Source: Candidatus Bathyarchaeota archaeon (GTDB lineage: Archaea > Thermoproteota > Bathyarchaeia > RBG-16-48-13 > JAGMEO01). From it: a stretch of 5,225 bases of DNA. Each line of letters starts with the position of its first letter. Position 1 is the first letter of the stretch. Both the position numbers and the translations under genes were made by a program. The notes under the pieces were generated by a model that had not been told where the DNA came from, did no database searches, and saw only the letters and a program-made list of their open reading frames with translations. The stretch is from NCBI GenBank assembly GCA_030602965.1, contig JAUVYS010000104.1, positions 1 through 5,225 of the forward strand, written 5' to 3'. This document shows positions 4,547 to 5,225 of this stretch, one piece after another.

Positions 4547-4553
4547 AAAAAAA
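4547..4553 (-). terminator. Oligo-T tract after the FrhB-family gene
   Basis: Seven T's on the minus strand lie 38 bases beyond the frhB stop, and a second T7 tract (about 4518-4524) follows. They precede the promoter of the RibU-like gene, so the two genes are probably transcribed separately. Confidence 0.4.
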
Positions 4554-4591
4554 GCAAGGAAGCCAGATAAAATACGAAGCCAGCAGCTAAT

Positions 4592-5224
4592 TCATTTACT
4601 CTTACGCTTCACATTTGAAAGCTTGATAAGAAGCTTCATAGCTAACTGATATTCCTCTGCTGGATTGACCTCAAGAAGGCCCTTTTTAACTGCATCTTCG
4701 AAAATCGAGGTTCCCACGTCTGTTCTTAGTACTGTCAGCGTGCGTCCATCCAATCCTACACCTCCAACTGAGATGTCTGCGAGTTCAGCTGAGAAATCCG
4801 TGCAATATTGACATTTTGTCTCTGCGAATTGTTTTGCCTCCTTCAACGAGATTTTATGAAGATCTCCGCTTACTGTTGAAACTAGGATTTTACCCTTTAT
4901 GTTGATCTTGGCTACGTCATTCAGGTCTAATCCGAGGTCTTCTTGAATTCTCTTAATCATCAAGCCTTCGTAGTCGAAGCTTTCCGTACAGAAAAGTCCC
5001 ACGGTAAACTTGATGATGTCTCCATACTTCTTTAAGGGCGCCATTTGGATCATACGGATGGCTTGAATTTCACATGGTGTTCCAACGAAGGCTACATTCT
5101 TTAAGCCCTTTGACAGCGCCTCCTTTAAAGCAAGGAGATTCGGAGAAAAGGAGTATCTTGTTCCAGCGCCTTTGAGGATTTCTTTGCGCGTTATAGCTAC
5201 CATAGGAACGGGGAGCCAAGGCTT
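4592..5224 (-). CDS. FrhB/FdhB-family F420 flavoprotein, C-terminal part
   Basis: The family forms the FAD- and [4Fe-4S]-containing subunit that passes electrons to or from coenzyme F420 in F420-reducing hydrogenase, F420-dependent formate dehydrogenase and related complexes. An ATG at 5203 exists, but the frame stays open to the edge (K-P-W-L-P-V-P before it), and family proteins continue there, so the true N-terminus is outside the window. Counting from that ATG, the markers are T-R-Y-S-F-S-P (15-21), F-V-G-T-P-C-E-I-Q-A-I (39-49), V-G-L-F-C-T-E (68-74), and C131-Q-Y-C134-T-D-F-S-A-E-L-A-D-I-S-V-G, the typical Fe-S and flavin segment. C44, C72, C131 and C134 are the likely cluster ligands. 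The stop is TGA, preceded by a basic tail (N-V-K-R-K-S-K). Which complex it belongs to cannot be told without the genes beyond the edge. Confidence 0.88.
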   Translation of the reverse strand, partial: KPWLPVPMVAITRKEILKGAGTRYSFSPNLLALKEALSKGLKNVAFVGTPCEIQAIRMIQMAPLKKYGDIIKFTVGLFCTESFDYEGLMIKRIQEDLGLDLNDVAKINIKGKILVSTVSGDLHKISLKEAKQFAETKCQYCTDFSAELADISVGGVGLDGRTLTVLRTDVGTSIFEDAVKKGLLEVNPAEEYQLAMKLLIKLSNVKRKSK

Positions 5225-5225
5225 G

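Overview
The window looks like AT-rich archaeal DNA. The strongest pointers are a Trm5-type tRNA(m1G37) methyltransferase, an FrhB-type F420 flavoprotein, TATA-box promoters of the form TTTTTAAATA with short leaders, GGAGG-type ribosome sites and frequent TTG/GTG starts. This would fit an uncultured Thermoproteota/Bathyarchaeia-like lineage, but that placement is inference. UGA terminates three of the intact genes, so it acts as a stop codon here.

Layout, left to right. Positions 1-73 hold the first 24 codons of a minus-strand gene that runs off the left edge; it resembles a Myb/HTH DNA-binding domain. Positions 74-670 have no confident gene: they hold one arm of an 18-bp inverted repeat, a doubtful 49-codon minus-strand ORF and a small hairpin. 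At 671-904 (minus) is a 77-residue zinc-ribbon protein with its own promoter and a good ribosome site. Positions 905-1198 carry the second repeat arm and a nested 63-nt palindromic structure. At 1199-2050 (minus) is trm5.

The right half is a vitamin and one-carbon neighbourhood. At 2149-2664 (minus) is thiT, an ECF-transporter S component for thiamine. It is preceded by a clearly recognisable TPP riboswitch (about 2667-2760) whose conserved 3' end contains the thiT ribosome site. Divergent from it, 2921-3890 (plus) is a MetE-core methionine synthase homologue broken by an in-frame UGA and by a frameshift in a run of eight A's. Convergent with that, 3919-4470 (minus) is a RibU-like riboflavin S component with its own promoter. 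At the right edge, 4592-5224 (minus) is the C-terminal part of an FrhB-family protein that continues outside the window.

Taken together, thiT and ribU suggest that the organism salvages thiamine and riboflavin through ECF transporters whose shared ATPase/EcfT module is encoded elsewhere. Flavin and deazaflavin chemistry is represented by FrhB. The methionine synthase copy appears to be decaying. The best-supported notable element is the archaeal TPP riboswitch with its built-in Shine-Dalgarno. The least explained signals are the 18-bp inverted repeats and the 63-nt structured element around the zinc-ribbon gene. No phage, CRISPR or complete insertion-sequence signature was seen.
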